A stretch of 15,230 nt of DNA. Source: JBLIOB01 sp047639575. GTDB lineage: Bacteria; Bacteroidota; Bacteroidia; Flavobacteriales_D; Parvicellaceae. Location: contig JBLIOB010000087.1 in the NCBI GenBank assembly GCA_047639575.1, forward strand, positions 1 to 15,230, read 5' to 3'. Every line of letters starts with the position of its first letter. The stretch's first letter is position 1. The notes under the pieces are model-generated. The model saw nothing but the letters and a program-made list of their open reading frames with translations. It had not been told where the DNA came from and did not search any database. Below, one piece after another: positions 13,906-15,230 of this stretch. A program made the position numbers and the translations under genes.

Positions 13906-15230
13906 CTATTGTTTTGCTAATTTTAGTTGAGAAGAATTTTTCCCATCTGAAATTCGCACAATATAGAGGCCCTTCACTACATCACTAAGCCTTACGAATC
14001 CTTGAAAACTACCATCTAACGCAACTATTGTTTCGCGCTTTACCAATTGCCCAGAAGTGCTGAACACTTCTATTTGAACACTTTCTTCAAATCCACTATA
14101 CGAATACATAAACTCTTCATTCGCTGGATTTGGAAAAACACTAAACCCCTTTTCTTTACTAATTTCATCATTTGATAGTGCCGAACCGGTTAAGTGATTG
14201 CCGTCTTCAGAAATAGTTCTATAACAGATCCCTGTTGAATTATACTCCCATATCTCGAAATAATAATCCGTTGCTGCCGTTAATCCTGTTACCGAAACAC
14301 TTGTTCCTATACCATCATAGACTGCATAACTATTTGAACCAACATCATCGCCAGATCCAAAGACTGCATCCGCTGTGTAACTTGTTCCACTAGTAGGGTC
14401 AGAAGGAGCTGCACCTGTTTTACAAATCACTAACACCTTGTTTCCATCACCCCTCACCCAACTAATGTCAATAGTTGTTGAGGTCTCTGCGTCAAAAGAA
14501 AGGTCACTGGCCTGCGTAATGGGCACGGTGCAATCTGTTGAATGATTACCTTCTTCAGAGTTCGTGTTATAACATGCTCCGGCAGAATTATACTCCCATA
14601 TTTCAAAATAATAGTCTGTTCCAGAAACTAACCCCGTAACTGAAACATTTGTCCCAACACCATCATAGACAACGTAACTACTTGACCCAACATCATCACC
14701 ACTGGAAAAAATAGAGTTCGCTGTATAGCTAATTCCATTAACAGGATCCATTGGTACGCTGTCTGTTTTACACACAACTAAAACCTTGTTCCCATCTCCT
14801 CTTACCCAGCTAAGATCCATGGTTGTTGCTGTTTGCGCGTTAAAAGAAATGCCACTAGATTGAACAGTTGGCACTGTGCAAGATCCTGAAGAACGAAGAA
14901 CCAAGGACGAAACAGCCCATTCATTAGCAACTAAATCATTCCAATCATATTGCGATGCTATTGCAGCACCAGATCCTTGTTTCGTTTGACATCCACCCCA
15001 AATTTGACCAAACGATGCTTGCGCTATATTTCTAGCATCTAGTGTTCCGCTTATAACTAACGATGTAGAGAAGCCCTTATACACAAGACTATTAATGAGC
15101 ATATCGGTAGCTGCAACAGAAGGAACCGAAGCCACTGCGCCCGAACTTGAAGCAGAAATCCCCACCCCTCCAGAAGAGCCACCTATTAGACTACTAGCTG
15201 TTTGATGTGCATTGCTAAACGAAACACTCG
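13906..15230 (-). CDS. Secreted T9SS substrate with two FN3-like repeats, 5' end outside the window
   Basis: The frame is open to the right edge of the window, so the signal peptide and start are missing. A GTG at 15165 lies inside the conserved N-terminal domain and is not the start: the frame continues upstream as SVSFSNAHQTASSLIGG, matching SVSFTNAHQTAASLF in the neighbouring gene. Visible parts: the end of the shared N-terminal domain with WGGCQTKQGSG; two colinear 116-residue fibronectin III-like repeats (14533-14880 and 14185-14532), each with SWVRGDGNKVLV, SGDDVGS and YYFEIWEYNS; then a type A T9SS sorting domain starting FSVFPNPANEE and ending at the stop (13906-13908). Such repeats usually act as spacers or binding modules on the outer surface. 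No catalytic domain is visible in this part. It ends at a good intrinsic terminator. Confidence 0.88.
   Translation of the reverse strand, partial: SVSFSNAHQTASSLIGGSSGGVGISASSSGAVASVPSVAATDMLINSLVYKGFSTSLVISGTLDARNIAQASFGQIWGGCQTKQGSGAAIASQYDWNDLVANEWAVSSLVLRSSGSCTVPTVQSSGISFNAQTATTMDLSWVRGDGNKVLVVCKTDSVPMDPVNGISYTANSIFSSGDDVGSSSYVVYDGVGTNVSVTGLVSGTDYYFEIWEYNSAGACYNTNSEEGNHSTDCTVPITQASDLSFDAETSTTIDISWVRGDGNKVLVICKTGAAPSDPTSGTSYTADAVFGSGDDVGSNSYAVYDGIGTSVSVTGLTAATDYYFEIWEYNSTGICYRTISEDGNHLTGSALSNDEISKEKGFSVFPNPANEEFMYSYSGFEESVQIEVFSTSGQLVKRETIVALDGSFQGFVRLSDVVKGLYIVRISDGKNSSQLKLAKQ
14185..14880 (-). repeat. Tandem duplication of a 348-base FN3-like module
   Basis: Two adjacent 348-base units encode repeats of exactly 116 residues each, aligned without gaps. 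By hand count about 80 of 116 residues are identical. Both begin CTVP and close with E-(E/D)-GNH. The differences are spread along the module, so the duplication is not very recent. Confidence 0.85.

Noticed and set aside
13583..13930. Plus-strand open frame between the two exported-protein genes
   Set aside because: It runs through the promoter repeats and the terminator into the 3' end of the opposite gene, and has no recognisable domain.
1..15230. tRNA or rRNA genes, CRISPR arrays, phage genes
   Set aside because: I saw no cloverleaf-like or rRNA sequence, no regularly spaced short repeats and no phage structural or integrase gene; the only mobile element is the broken IS6-like copy.

Overview
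The window looks like a chromosomal segment of a Bacteroidota bacterium (Flavobacteriia or Cytophagia-like; I cannot place it to genus). The evidence is the transcarbamylase of the N-acyl-ornithine type instead of a normal ornithine transcarbamylase, two secreted proteins ending in type IX secretion (T9SS) sorting domains, a TPR/transmembrane/LuxR-like helix-turn-helix regulator of the type common in this phylum, promoter-like TAnnTTTG boxes, no obvious Shine-Dalgarno sequences, and overall AT-richness.

Left edge (1-853). This is a scarred intergenic region. A small minus-strand ORF (21-140) abuts what looks like the left end of an IS6-family insertion sequence. The transposase (193 to about 613) is dead: it is frameshifted near base 520 and then truncated before the third catalytic residue. 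Bases 699-810 carry four compact hairpins, three of them packed into 60 bases directly before the first operon gene. They could be a REP-like element or a structured leader.

Centre (854-8884). Eight tightly packed plus-strand genes form an arginine biosynthesis operon: a GNAT acyltransferase, argG, argC, argD, argF' (acetyl- or succinylornithine transcarbamylase), argB, argE and argH. Overlaps of 14, 4, 4 and 11 nt and gaps of 2, 1 and 12 nt point to one translationally coupled transcript. With the GNAT gene proposed as the glutamate N-acylating step, the set covers glutamate to arginine through acylated intermediates: acylation (GNAT), phosphorylation (ArgB), reduction (ArgC), transamination (ArgD), carbamoylation of the acyl-ornithine (ArgF'), deacylation of acyl-citrulline (ArgE), then ArgG and ArgH. 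No argJ, argA, carAB or arginine repressor gene is in the window.

Right side (8907-15230), all minus strand. A membrane-anchored TPR/HTH regulator converges on argH with only 22 bases between the stop codons. A 586-base region (10524-11109) follows, with inverted repeats and at most one tiny hydrophobic ORF. Then come two multidomain T9SS-exported proteins: a complete 801-residue protein with an L-type lectin-like domain, and one cut by the window edge with two fibronectin III-like repeats. They share a homologous N-terminal domain, so they look like paralogues that swapped middle domains. Between them lie a good intrinsic terminator for the upstream gene and a perfect TAnnTTTG box embedded in an array of 8-9 base repeats that may be an operator.

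The centre is a recognisable pathway operon. The least explained parts are the GNAT with its cysteine-rich tail, the hairpin cluster before it, the repeat-flanked promoter at 13594-13632, and the N-terminal domain shared by the two exported proteins.
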